DNA of 64,000 bases, from the NCBI GenBank assembly GCA_024699855.1, contig JAMPIQ010000002.1:3224001-3288000 (forward strand), written 5' to 3'. The stretch comes from Aphelenchoides besseyi (Eukaryota; Nematoda; Chromadorea; Rhabditida; Aphelenchoididae). Shown here piece after piece: positions 1 through 9,920 of the stretch (the first letter of the stretch is position 1; each line of letters starts with the position of its first letter). The translations under genes and the position numbers were made by a program. The notes under the pieces are model-generated. The model ran no database searches. It was given only the letters and a program-made list of their open reading frames with translations, and was not told where the DNA came from.

Positions 1-559
1 TGTATTCCATCTCACAACAAATTATACTGATTAAATGAGCTAGAAAAGCAATTTACCAACGACGAATCACAAAGTCAACCATTTACATCTCCGACATTTG
101 CATCTTCTAAATCGGACACACACAATGCACTTGAACTCAATTTCTCTATTCAAAGAACAACTACTGAACTTGCTTTAAGACAATTATTGGAAATGCAAAC
201 GCTCAAAGAGTAGTTCTTAGCATCAAAATGAAAAAGGTACATCGAAAGTTGCGTTTATACAGTAGCGAACGAGCAAAAATCTGGACACTTTTCTTCTAAG
301 AAATGCCGTTCAGTTTTTCCATTGTTTCTTATTGTTTTTGTTATTCATTTACTGCAATGAATTCAAGAGTTAAAACCAGTTTACAAATCGAGCAGTTGAT
401 TCTAAAATTACGAGATATTGAAGAGCTGACATTTGATTCAATTGAGCGGCAATGTACAAAAAGGAGAGAAATTATGAACACCGACTTCATTACATGGGTT
501 TCGGTTGTAGTAAAAAGTGTTGATTTAGAATTTTAACGGATAAAAGGGAAAATGTCGAG

Positions 560-2101
560 TCATTGGTTGGCAATTTCAGGTTGGGCGTCGAAAAACTCTT
601 CAAAGCCATCGAGTTGGCGTATTTCATTGTAATTAGCGTTAGTGAAGTTCATTACGTGGACGCGGAACTCTATGAGATGCGGACGATCGAAAGCCAGTTG
701 GAGGACCGAGAGCACGTTTTTGGTGGTCAAATTGGTAACGATCGAGTCGACGCAAATTTTCTGAAAAATAGAATGTAAGAGCACAAAAGCGGAGAAACGC
801 ACCACAAGACTGTCGATTTGATAGTAGTCGGCAACGGGCAAAAGTTCAGCGGCAATGTCGTTCAGATTGTCAACCTTGTTCTCGTAGATGTAAATGAGCA
901 TCTTTTCGACCATTGCAACTTCAAAACGGTCGATTCTAACCACTCCGCTCGTTTGTTCTTTGATTTTCTTGTCGAACATTGCGCGAAAGATTGGAGAGCT
1001 GCCAGAAACAATTGCTCTAGAAATCTAAAAGTGAAACTTGGGTGTGAATAAAGCAAATAAATATCAACCTTGAAAATCTTGTTGTCGACGTGAATTTCAG
1101 CATCCGAGAAGAAGGGATTGTTGAAAAAGGATGCGAACCGCTGATCGGAAATCGGTTCATGCGGAGGCGCTACGAAGGCGGTAATTGGACAAATGTTGCA
1201 ATAGATGTTAAACGGGCCTTCGACCATGAAATCCTCAAGTCGGCTTAGCGTTTCGTATTGCGAAATGCCATCAGGCAAACCATTCAAAAAATCATGATTG
1301 AATGCTGGAACCGAAAAAACTAGAGAATGGGAAAAAGAAACTTACAAATTTTGCGCAGTCGGCGACTCGCGTTTTCCAACCAAAGTTCGAATTGGATAGT
1401 TAATTTGGAATGGGCACCAAACGTGTTTATTTTGAGTTCAAGAGCACAATAATTTTGGTGTTTGCCACCGTCGCCGCGCGGATAGAAGACTATCGCAAAT
1501 TTGACGGCTTCGAGTTGGGGAATCGTGAACTCTTCGCTTTCCCATGGTGTCCCCGTTTCGATGTCGGCGAATTGAGGGGCCAAGTCGGGAATTGGCCAAC
1601 AATGCAATGAGTTCGGATAGGAAATTGCATCGGCTGTTTTCACCGGATATTGTGAACGCAAGCACACAAAGATTGTTTGCGATCGAATCAATTTGCTTTT
1701 TTCTCGTTCCGGTAAAAGCGAACGCCAAAACTTTAACTCCGAGTTAATTTGGACAGGACGATTGACGCCTAAAGAACGAAATTCATAAACAGTAGACTTG
1801 TAAACTTACTTAGGGTTTCATAACGTCTTTTGTCGTGCGTTTCGATCCACGCCTTGCATTTTATAGAGATTGACGATTTGACGGGAGGATTCATGACCTC
1901 CATGTCAATGAACGCATCCGATGCCTCGCAACCGTTTTTGGGCATGAACCGCAAAAAGAACTTGATAATTCCGAATTGCGGATGATCAAAGGCGAAGACT
2001 TCGCTGGTCCACTAATCACCGACGGACGCCTGCTGATAGCGTTTGATGTAGTCATCGATGCACCAAATCGCTACGGTCGAATCGTTCGAAGTGGAAGCCA
2101 T
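560..2101 (-). CDS. MATH-MATH-BTB domain protein, with one in-frame stop
   Basis: The reading frame joins five exons through four 41-45 bp introns (about 456 codons). It starts at the ATG at 2101, just after a TTTTTCAG acceptor that could take a spliced leader. The order is a first MATH domain (phrases such as WTSEVFAFD and LRFMPKNG), a second MATH domain (WCIDD-type start lost, but PWESEEF and VFYPRG visible), then a BTB/POZ domain (DAEIHVDNKIFK, SGSSPIFRAMF, YIYENKV) and a BACK-like tail. Nematode BATH proteins of this kind are CUL3 ubiquitin-ligase adaptors: MATH binds substrate and BTB binds cullin; that role is inferred from the family. The odd point is a TAG at 2012-2014 inside the first MATH domain, in frame with intact MATH sequence on both sides. 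No later ATG would give a full first domain, so this is either a pseudogene, a polymorphism or an assembly error. Confidence 0.8.
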
Positions 2102-2243
2102 TTCTGAAAAACAGTCTAATGAGTTAAATTCAAGAATATCGCGATAAGTTTGGTCTATAAAAAAATTCCGAATACGCATATCGATGCGGCTGATCAAAAC
2201 GCAGCGGAAGAAAATCCGCTAACCGCCGCCCCTATTCGTCGCC

Positions 2244-2440
2244 ATGGATCTGATGGGTGTTCCAGGGGCTAATCGACGCATTGGCACTAAGGCTGCTTTC
2301 CCACCCCTGAAGCAAGTGATGTTTTCGGGGTAAGGTTTGGATCGAGTCAATTTTTTGTAATGATCAATTTCGATTTGTTTAGGTCATTGCTGGCGATCAT
2401 GCGATTTAAAGTAATGAATAGACGGCGAATCAAAGGTTAG
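2244..2440 (+). CDS. Candidate short two-exon ORF (about 47 residues)
   Basis: An ATG at 2244 with an in-frame stop upstream opens a short frame that splices well at a GTAAGG donor near 2331 and a GATTTGTTTAG acceptor near 2381, ending with TAG at 2440. The product would be small and basic at its C end (MNRRRIKG) with a short hydrophobic stretch (SGSLLAIM). I recognise no family. It lies head to head with the MATH-BTB gene. Only the splice signals and the upstream stop support it, so it may be chance. Confidence 0.22.
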
Positions 2441-2875
2441 AGATTTTAAAGTGAGTTCCAAAAATTCGGAAACCGAGAAGCTCGTTGTTTTCAAATTTGT
2501 CTGTTGAGTAAAATAAACTTGTCGTCTTGTTTTTCGGAATGTCTAGAAGAATCAACTTGCAAAGAAATGAAACGTCAAAGACTATGTATACAAGCTGAAC
2601 AAATTTTCGCGAAGAACGGAAGTTAAATTGGTGAACATTGCAGTTGCATTCGATATTGGAGCTTCAGTGGATTTACAGGGTGTCCCAGCGAATTTCAAAC
2701 ATTTGAAAGGCTTATAACTTTCTTCATAACCAACCGATTTTGATGCGCTTTTTTGTGCCCAATCGCAAATTTTATGCCATTTTGTTTCATGCTAACAGAT
2801 CTTTAAATTTATTTTGGTAGGCGCCGTAAATTTGATTTTGGCAAAACGAACGCTTTTTTCCTTTTTCTTGTCAAA

Positions 2876-3560
2876 ATGGAGTGGTCGGCTCAAGAAAAAG
2901 CGTTGTACGCTCAAATCAAAAGTCCGACTACCGTTCAACGACAATTTTCGTAACATTTTCAATTAACTCGTCATGCTGCTGTGCCATCGAAAAGCATGTT
3001 CAATCTGTGGATGAAGCAATTGCTTGAACGTGGACATTTGTGGCGAAAAAAGAAAGAAGTGGGAGGGTTTGTTTCATAAAACGTTTCTCAAATTGCTGTT
3101 CAGTTCATCAGGGTTTGACGACATCGTTTTGAACGTTCTGTGCGCTGTTCAAGAAGACATCAATCGATCAGTTCGTGAAATCGCAAATCTTTTCGACAAC
3201 GACTCAAAGAGTGCAGTACACAGAATTCTACAGGTACCCCAGTTTTTGTTTTTTCATTCTTCTTTGTTCAGGCTCAAAAATTCCATTCATAAAAATGCGT
3301 CTTCTGCATGAAATTCCCTCCGAAACTCCTCAAATTCGTATAGAGTATGCGATTCATTGCCTTGGACTCATCGAGGAAAACTTCTTAAAAAATCTCATAT
3401 TCAGCGATGAAGCTTACTTTGAAATGCATAGCCAAGTGAACAATCAAAATTTTCGATACTGGAGTGATCGAAACTCCATTTGGTAAGAAGTTCGATTGAA
3501 CTACAATAACAGAATGAATCACAGGCTTCGAGAATAACCACTCCATTCCCCTCGTCTGAC
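2876..3560 (+). pseudogene. Mariner-like transposase remnant
   Basis: From the ATG at 2876 the frame reads like the N-terminal helix-turn-helix region of mariner-like transposases, then meets TAA about 24 codons in; similar sequence continues after the stop (for example SKSMFNLWMKQLLERG). Further fragments follow in shifted frames. At 3400-3420 the catalytic-site sequence FSDEAYF is present, with the first catalytic Asp at 3406-3408, followed by NNQNFRYW, typical of this transposase group. A degraded match to the following PLHS block lies near 3530. I see no second and third catalytic acidic residue, so the C-terminal part is missing and the gene is dead. Confidence 0.8.
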
Positions 3561-3743
3561 GGTCTGAGTGTTGAGATTTGAATGAAAATTCAACATTTTT
3601 GTCTTGACCAAATCGTGAAAAAAGCGGGCGGAAAAAGAGTGAGAAGGAATAGTGAGCGGAAAAAAGCGTTCATTTCGCCAAAATCAAATTTACGGCACCT
3701 ACCAAATTAAAATTTAAAGATCTGTTGGCATGAAACAAAATCG

Positions 3744-4161
3744 GGATCTTTCCTATTTAACCCACCATCCGACCGCTCGCTCAAATTTTTTTCGACTCGC
3801 AAATCTCACCGCTTTTTCCATCGCACAATTCCAACTTGCAACCGGCTGCGCCGCCAACGCCACATCCCTGGCGGAGACTAACCGGCGTGTGGTGTGCGCG
3901 TGGGTTGGTAGCTTGGCGTTTAGTTAAGCGGAAATGTGAACAAGTGGCGGTAGCAGATCGGTTGAGGGAAATTTTTTGGTTTGTTAAGAGAACCGTATTC
4001 ATCGGCAAACAAAACAAATTCATTTCAACCGCTTACAACCAACGAAAAATAAAATGCGAGCAACAGGAATCGAACGCGGGACTAAATTAAACGCGAGCAA
4101 ATTCGCGTACGAAAAAAATTTGAGCGAGCGGTCGGATGGGGGGGTTAAATAGGAAAGAGCC
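3744..4161. mobile_element. Nested MITE with about 54-bp inverted repeats and 8-bp target duplication
   Basis: The ends read GGATCTTTCCTATTTAACCC (plus strand from 3744) and GGCTCTTTCCTATTTAACCC (minus strand from 4161), and the match continues through ATCCGACCGCTCGCTCAAA. The flanks carry CAAAATCG at 3736-3743 and again at 4162-4169. Removing the insert and one 8-mer rebuilds the arm of the surrounding mariner inverted repeat, which proves a later insertion. An 8-bp duplication is usual for hAT-superfamily elements; there is no transposase frame inside, so the assignment to hAT is an inference. Confidence 0.88.
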
Positions 4162-4270
4162 CAAAATCGCATAAAATTTGCGATCGGACACAAAAAAGCG
4201 CATCAAAATCGGTTGGCTATGGAGAAAATGATAAGCCCTTCAAATATTGGTAATTCGCTGGGACACGCTG

Positions 4271-4704
4271 TAAAAAGAATTTGCAATGCGTTAGCTTCTG
4301 TTAAGTTCGACGGTTAAACCTAACGCCTTTATTCGCGGTCACACGCGCGTACTACAGGAGCAAAACAAAACTAACGAACAACGGCTACACGCCCGCTTTC
4401 TGATCCGCGGACGCCTTGGCGTTCTGTTTCCGCTCGAGACACAACAGCTTGTAAATACGGCACGAAAAAGTTTTCGGCATTAATTTATCGTTGCAATGAA
4501 GCGATTAGGAACGAAAAGATTTCGTTTCTGTTGTTTTCGATCAGTAAGATTGTGATGACGGGTGGAGTCAATGAAGGTGGAAATGCGGAGGCTCAACAAT
4601 TTGTCGATCGTGTGAATAGTGTCACAAACTTTTAAATTCGAACCGCTGATGTTGAGTTTATTCGTCTAACAAAAACGCAAATGACCACGTAAAAAACAAA
4701 CTTC
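4271..4704. other. Stretch without a clear gene
   Basis: This holds the 3' flank of the next gene (AATAAA on the minus strand near 4661) and a 31-codon minus-strand ORF at 4387-4482 that starts with ATG and is Lys-rich. I see no splice partners or family for that ORF and do not call it. Confidence 0.4.
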
Positions 4705-5221
4705 TCAAGTCGAACTGTGATCCTCGCAACGACACGAACTGAAGATTTAAAAGATGATGACAGCAATGAACTTACTTTTTGAAAACATTAGCATTGTGCT
4801 CGATAATTGCAATCAATTTCTGACGATCAATCAATGGCACTCCAGCCGGATTGTCGATTGTGAGCCAACGAAGCAAAAAGTATTGACCGTTTGAATTGAC
4901 AACCAAATCTCGTTGTTTCAATTTCTGCGGATTGACGAAAAGCGCTTGATCGGCTGAACGAAGTTGAAGTTTGGATTTCGGTTTTTGTTTTGGTGTCTCG
5001 AGTTCGGTTAAATCGTTTTGTTTGCTGCGATCGGTGGAAAGTTTTGAAGGCGTCAACTGAAACATCTTCAGAATTCAGTGCAACAATCGTCCAAAACTAA
5101 CCGGCGATGTTTTCTCACTTTTGAGCGCTGGACTGACCGCGTAAGAAACGAGATGTTGATCTTCTCCAGTGTTCCTACACTTTGCGTGTCGCAGACAACA
5201 AGTTGAACGACTTGACGACAT
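4705..5221 (-). CDS. Uncharacterised protein, three exons
   Basis: The frame starts at the ATG at 5221, reads about 40 codons to a GTTAGT donor, and resumes after a GATGTTTCAG acceptor near 5056 in the same frame. It then runs to 4772 and either stops there or uses the canonical AAA|GTAAGT donor and a CTTCAG acceptor to add a short exon ending at 4705. The product (about 145 residues) has a Ser/Cys-rich start, a Lys/Gln/Pro-rich linker and a more ordered C-terminal part (NGQYFLLRWLTIDNPAGVP, then a helix ending in EHNANVF). I recognise no domain. AATAAA lies downstream on the same strand. A mariner-like element begins about 100 bp upstream. Confidence 0.55.
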
Positions 5222-5327
5222 CTTGCAACAGCCAAACCGAATGGACAACAAGTTGACTAGTTGCTTTAAACAAATCAGAATGCAAATTTGTTTTCACTCC
5301 TCACATTCTCAGATCCAATCCACGCTA

Positions 5328-5981
5328 CAGGGTGGGCAAAAATGAATGACCTTGTCGAAATTTCGAATATCTCGTTTATCTTCGATTTTTTCCCGAACAA
5401 ACCGTATATTTTCTGAATCCTTACAATCCCCAAATTCAGATGATACCAAATTTGGAATTTCGATATTTTGACCTAAAGGTCCCCCATTTGCTTGTGAACC
5501 ACCGAGTTGGAAAAGTGATCAAAATTACGACGGTTTTCGTCTTTTTGCTTCATTTCCTCGTTATTCTGTTTGAAAATGGTTTACTCCAATCAAGAGAAAG
5601 CTTGTTATGTACGAATCTTCGTCGAAACCGAATACGATTACGCGAAATTTGGCAAAATCGAACAATACGAGAGCGAATCGCCGCAAACTTTTCTCGACGA
5701 TTGAATATCTGCATCGACAGAAAAGGTGGTCAAGTCGAAGTTCGTTAAATTGTTGATTTTTTTGTTAATCATGATTTTTTTGTTAATCAAGTTTTTTTCC
5801 AACTCGGTGGTTCACAAGCAATGGGGGGACCCTTAGGTTAAAATATCGAAATTCCAAATTTGGTATCATCTGAATTTGGGGATTGTAAGGATTCAGAAAA
5901 TATACGGTTTGTTCGGAAAAAAATCAAAAATAAGAACGTTATTTGAGATTTCGACAAGGTCATTCATTTTTGCCCACCCTG
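5328..5981. mobile_element. Second mariner-like element, internally deleted
   Basis: The ends CAGGGTGGGCAAAAATGAAT (plus from 5328) and its inverted copy ending at 5981 are flanked by TA at 5326-5327 and 5982-5983. The inverted repeats extend about 190 bp and share long exact stretches (CCGAACAAACCGTATATTTT, CCAAATTTGGTATCATCTGA in the complement), so this copy is younger than the 2.7-4.3 kb element. A 42-codon ORF at 5576-5704 resembles the transposase N terminus of the first element (YSNQEKACYVRI against WSAQEKALYAQI). Everything after that is gone, so it is a non-autonomous deletion derivative. Confidence 0.88.
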
Positions 5982-5983
5982 TA

Positions 5984-6338
5984 TTCTTTCGATGTGGAGA
6001 AGGACTTTTACACTGCGATCAAGCACGGATGTAACGAAAAGTTGCAAATCAAGTAAGTATTATGGAGGGTTCTTTCGAGTTTAGTAATCGATTTCGTTTC
6101 AGCGAATTGATCAAACTTCTGGGTCTGCAAGAACGGATTACGATCGCGAAAGAATTCTTGGTCCAATTGAATGTTAAGGGAAAAATTGATGAGGCTTTGA
6201 CGCACTTTTTGGCTGCGAACAAACACGAATTTGATGCCGAAAAGTTGGTATTTGAGAAGGGAAAAAACTGACGATTTGAAAAATTACATTGCAAAGATCA
6301 AAGTCAACTTGGACAAATTTATGGAATTTGAAATGTAA
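5984..6338 (+). pseudogene. Uncharacterised gene broken by a mariner insertion and a frameshift
   Basis: Two exons joined by a canonical intron (GTAAGTATT to TTTCAG, about 6053-6102) give an alpha-helical, Lys-rich polypeptide (VEKDFYTAIKHG, LGLQERITIAKEF, IDEALTHFLAANKHEF). At the six-A run 6262-6267 the frame ends in TGA; with five A it would continue to TAA at 6338 (DDLKNYIAKIKVNLDKF). At the 5' side the coding frame runs straight into the mariner at 5981. Removing the element and one TA joins the frame to open sequence before 5326 that follows an ATTCTCAG acceptor. No ATG is left in frame. I recognise no family. The frameshift could be an assembly error; the insertion is real in this sequence. 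Confidence 0.55.
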
Positions 6339-6464
6339 AGAAATTGTTATTTAATTTGGAGATTGTTCGATTGCTGCTTGTGTTGATAAAAATGGTGAAT
6401 CGAACGCCGTCAGTCAAATCAATCGAGTCGAATGCTTCTCAGAATTCAAAGTGATCGATTTTAG

Positions 6465-6703
6465 AAGCGAAAAACTTTACCCAAATGCTGTGGCGTTCGT
6501 CCGTTGAGTTGGGAGTCGCACGTTTTTGGAACGAGTAAAAACTGTCTTGCCATTGTTGCTTTCTACCGACCCGCTGGGAATTCGAATATTCCTCGTGAGT
6601 TTGTCCTTCCATTCATCAACAGAATACTTTAGGTGAATTTGCCAACAATTTGCTTTTACAATCGTCCATTTCGCACGATGCTCGAGCTGGAACCCAACTT
6701 TAA
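6465..6703 (+). pseudogene. C-terminal part of a CAP-superfamily (GAPR-1/SCP-like) protein
   Basis: The text NFTQMLWRSSVELGVARF matches the CAP (SCP/TAPS) signature in which a catalytic-like His/Gln is followed by MVW and GxG. After the T-run at 6523-6527 the frame breaks; with one T fewer it reads on as GTSKNCLAIVAFYRPAGNSN, the strand that in GAPR-1-like proteins ends in PAGN. An intron (GTGAGTTTG donor near 6595, ACTTTAG acceptor near 6634) then gives EFANNLL and a stop at 6703. The N-terminal CAP half is not recognisable upstream, although 6355-6465 holds an open stretch. It is either a pseudogene fragment or a gene with a homopolymer error. Confidence 0.6.
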
Positions 6704-6723
6704 TCCCTGCTCGAACAGATGAA

Positions 6724-7244
6724 TCATTGCGATTTGTCCGCCGTTACGTTTCGCTCTGATCCGCCAAAGTCGCACAGTTGATTTCTTTTATTGTTTCCTC
6801 CACACTGCCCGTCTGCTCTGCTTGTCTTTCTGGTTATTCGCAACATAAACGTCAAGAGATTTATCAAATCGAGAAACATTACCGGGTAGAATAGTAACGC
6901 GAAATAAATACCGAACAACAAACTTTTAGTAACTTCAAAATCGGTTTCATTTTTTTAATTTGAGAAGCGGATGAGTTGGAGTGAAATCGATTCAAAACAC
7001 ATTAGAATTATGCAATCGAACTAAGTAGACCCGAACAAATCGACAGTCATTTACCCGTTAGGAATTGCGAGGCCCAATCAAGATCCTTAGATAGCTGGCG
7101 GCGATCGGTTAGAATGAGCGACAGGAGATGCGGAACCAGTAGAAACGGATAAGTCCACATGCCGATGAGATTCATGAACACGTAACAGCGGAGAACAGTT
7201 GCCGAGCTGAGAAGTTGGATTTCCATCAGCCAACGAGCGATCAT
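6724..7244 (-). CDS. Small membrane protein, unassigned
   Basis: An ATG at 7244 opens a frame with a hydrophobic segment (NLIGMWTYPFLLVPHLLSLI). A GGTAAATG donor near 7051 and a GATTTTGAAG acceptor near 6935 join it in frame to a second hydrophobic stretch (LLFGIYFALLFYPVMFLDLI) and a polar tail ending at 6724. The product has two or three membrane spans in about 130 residues. The WTYPFL motif faintly recalls AIG1/ADTRP proteins, but the rest does not fit and I do not assign it. The start lies only 9 bp after the stop of the upstream GPCR tail and in the same frame. Confidence 0.4.
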
Positions 7245-7253
7245 CTTCCTCCC

Positions 7254-7948
7254 TCAGTAGTGCTTGAGTTGAGCGTCGATGAAACTCCGAAGAACGTGAG
7301 GAGTGGACGGTTGAGGTGAATTCTCGGTTCCTTCACCTGTGGACAATCGACGCACTGATTGACGAGATCCAAATGTGGCAATAGTGATTGAACGATCGGA
7401 ACGATCGTTTCCATTCTCAGCGGTCAACAGATGAGTTGTCGGGGTCTTCGAGAAAAATGCATCCGAACAGCGACGAGCAGCATTTTCCGGTGAAAGCCAA
7501 CAGGAAACCTGTTGAGGAATGAATGCACGTCGAAACTCCTGAAATACGAATATCATGTGATTAGAACGTAATTGCTAACCGCTCGAAACTGTCCACTCAT
7601 CGTACAATATATAACGAAAGACGTACAGGAATTGCACAGCGATAAGAGATCAAGAATGTCGCCAATACTGTTGTAGATGCATAGACCTAAAAATTGAAAA
7701 ATTAAGAGTTCGAATAAGTGAAAGTTGAACAGATTGTATTCAAAAACTCACGAAAGCTTGTCGACAAAATGCAATTCAGAACTGTAACGATTCCTTGAGG
7801 AAGCTCAGTGAAAGAAAGACCTGAAACGTTCTGTTGAGTTTGTTTCTGCTTTTCTATTACTTACCAGAAGAATTGCCAAAAGCATGTGAGTTGTTTGGTC
7901 TCCACGACTTCGCCAATATTTTCCTCGCATCGTTCCCTCCGAGGCCAT
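7254..7948 (-). pseudogene. C-terminal part (TM6-TM7 and tail) of an FMRFamide/DMSR-type GPCR
   Basis: Four exons with canonical introns encode a basic intracellular loop, TM6 (HMLLAILLVFLSFTELPQG), TM7 (IYNSIGDILDLLSLCNS, FVIYCTMSGQFR) and a long Ser/Thr-rich cytoplasmic tail. The ELPQG and the FVIYCTMSxQFRxxF blocks are typical of nematode DMSR/FMRFamide peptide receptors. I find no TM1-TM5 between 7948 and the divergent transporter gene at 8728; that interval has no hydrophobic exon. The first usable ATG is at 7948, in the third intracellular loop. The locus is therefore most likely a 5'-truncated duplicate; an unlinked or unrecognised 5' part cannot be excluded. Confidence 0.7.
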
Positions 7949-8727
7949 GGTCTTCTATTGAAGTCGTGCCGACGGATCGGCACACGCGCGCAGAAAACTA
8001 ATAAGTTCGTCACCAGTGACGGATTGCAATCTCGATTGCTTCCGATCAGGCCTTTTGATTTGGTCGCGAAAGCACTTAGCTTTGATCTTTTGGGACTTCG
8101 CCCCCTTCTCGCGCTAAGTGACTTGCACTTTCGGCCGACGGAATGGCCATTCGTGATGTGCACGTGCTTTGCATCTCACTTGACTACAAAATGTACGTTA
8201 AGGTATTTGCATTTAAATCCAGAAAATTTGCTTAAAAGTATCGATTGACTTGATTGAACTTAAATCTTAATCGTTGATCTTAAAAATTTTGTGCTGAACA
8301 AACAAACAACTGTCGATTGTTTGCTTCCGTTTCATTGATCGTCGATCAGTTTCCGTTTTGAGTTGTTGGTCGTCGTTGCTGATAACTCGAACGATATACG
8401 TCAACCTGTTTAAGTTCTTCAACGAAGGTTAGCAATTCAAATTAACTTAAATTCAGTCAAATGCACCAGAGCTCAGATTTGTTCATTAAAAATCGTTCAC
8501 TTAGTGTTTACACGACTCAACTTACCGAAAAAGCAACACCCGAGTCGAAGATTAAACAGTCAGTTTGAGACGTTTGTTTTCGTTGCAATCAACACGTGTA
8601 TCGACGAGTCGGTCAAACGGCTCTGAATTGTGTTCGATGTTTGATCATTTGCGATTATTGGAATGTTTATAAGTTTGAACGGATTTCTTCCTAACTCATA
8701 TGTTCTTCGTTATACTCTTCGATCGAC

Positions 8728-9920
8728 ATGTTCAACGAAATCACTGAGGCTTTTGAAGGACCATACATTTGGGCAATCGCTGTCGGATTCTTTTTGGCGT
8801 TTGTCTTAGGATTTGCTCAGGGAGCTAATGGTAGGAAGAGTTGTTGCTTTCATTTAAAAGTTTGATTTCAGACGTTTCAAATGCTTTCGCCACGTCGGTA
8901 AGTACTCAATTTTGTTATTAACTGACAAAGTTTATTCTAAAGGTTGGATCCAAAGTCCTCACTCTTCGAAAAGCGTATATTTTGGCGACCATCTTCGAGA
9001 CTTTGGGCACACTGCTCGCTAGTTACAATGTTTCTGACACTGTGAGAAAAGGAGTAGTCGATTTGGAGTTATTTAAAGATCGTCCCGAAGAACTCATGTT
9101 GGGACAACTCGCCATCATGGGTGCCGCCAGCATTTGGTTACTTTTGGCAACCTTTATTCAAGCACCAGTAAGCAGATTTTGTGTTTGAGATGTTGAAAAA
9201 GTGTTTAAGATCTCAACAACTCATGCAATTTTTGGCGCGACCTTAGGGTTTGCAATGCTATTGCGTGGAACTGAGGGAATTCAATGGGACGAGATTCTGA
9301 AGATCGTATTGTCGTGGGTGATTTCGCCGGTTCTATCGGGTCTTGTGTCAACTGCTATGTACATTTTAATTGATCATGCAGTTCTACGACGCCGACATCC
9401 GATTCGTGATGGGTTGCGAACGTTGCCATTCGTGTACTTTCTGTGCATTTCCTTCAACACGTTTACGGTCACTTATCAAGACTCAAAAGGTTTGTTGACT
9501 GAACGAAATTTTATATACAACCAAATTCTAGTTCTCCATTTGTCGTCTATTCCGCTTTGGGTTTCGTTATTGATGAGCTTTGGAATGGGTTTGCTCAACG
9601 CTCTTATTTTCCGTTTCTTCTTTTCGAAACGACTAGAACGTTGGGTTAACAGTAGGTGTATGGTTTGATTTAGCCATACATTGCATTTAGAATTAGAGAC
9701 AACTGCTGTGGATCGAACAGTTAAGAAACAAATGAGTTTGAAAGAAGGTAACAAGATGCTGGTAAACTGTTTTACGTTTAATGTTCCAGAAAAGCCTGTG
9801 GCAAAAGCTGATTTGGAGAATACGAAGATGAGTGGATTGAATGATGAACCAACAATCAGACATGTTGCTTTGAGTTTCCAAAAACAATGGAATGAACTCC
9901 TCCGTTTGGTTGGCCACTAA
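8728..9920 (+). CDS. PiT/SLC20 family phosphate transporter, half length
   Basis: The ATG at 8728 opens a seven-exon frame (about 310 residues) with GANDVSNAFATSVGS, the signature of the first PiT repeat, followed by ISTTHAIFGATLGFA and several membrane spans. PiT proteins carry sodium- or proton-coupled inorganic phosphate across the plasma membrane. Family members are usually 450-680 residues with a second GNDV signature in the C-terminal repeat. Here the frame leaves the central hydrophilic loop (KPVAKADLENTKMSG, QKQWNELL) and stops at 9920, and no second signature occurs before the next gene at 10.4 kb. The last donor could also splice at about 9911 to a short exon, but that adds no membrane segment. 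Transport function is doubtful. Confidence 0.85.

Larger units (their letters stand above)
2676..4270. mobile_element. Degraded mariner-like element with about 190-bp inverted repeats
   Basis: The left end CAGGGTGTCCCAGCG at 2676 and the right end CGCTGGGACACGCTG at 4270 are inverted copies flanked by TA on both sides (2674-2675 and 4271-4272), the Tc1/mariner target duplication. The inverted repeats run inward about 190 bp each, with shared stretches such as CCGATTTTGATGCGC and GCCGTAAATTTGATTTTGGC, at clearly less than full identity. A 418-bp second element is inserted in the right repeat (3744-4161). Without it the element would be about 1.17 kb. The transposase remnant inside is broken, so the copy is non-autonomous. 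Confidence 0.88.

Noticed and set aside
4060..4082. T-arm-like sequence inside the nested MITE (minus strand)
   Set aside because: No pairing stem and no A box at the right distance.
4387..4482. 31-codon minus-strand ORF with ATG
   Set aside because: Protein-like text, but too short and without splice or family support.
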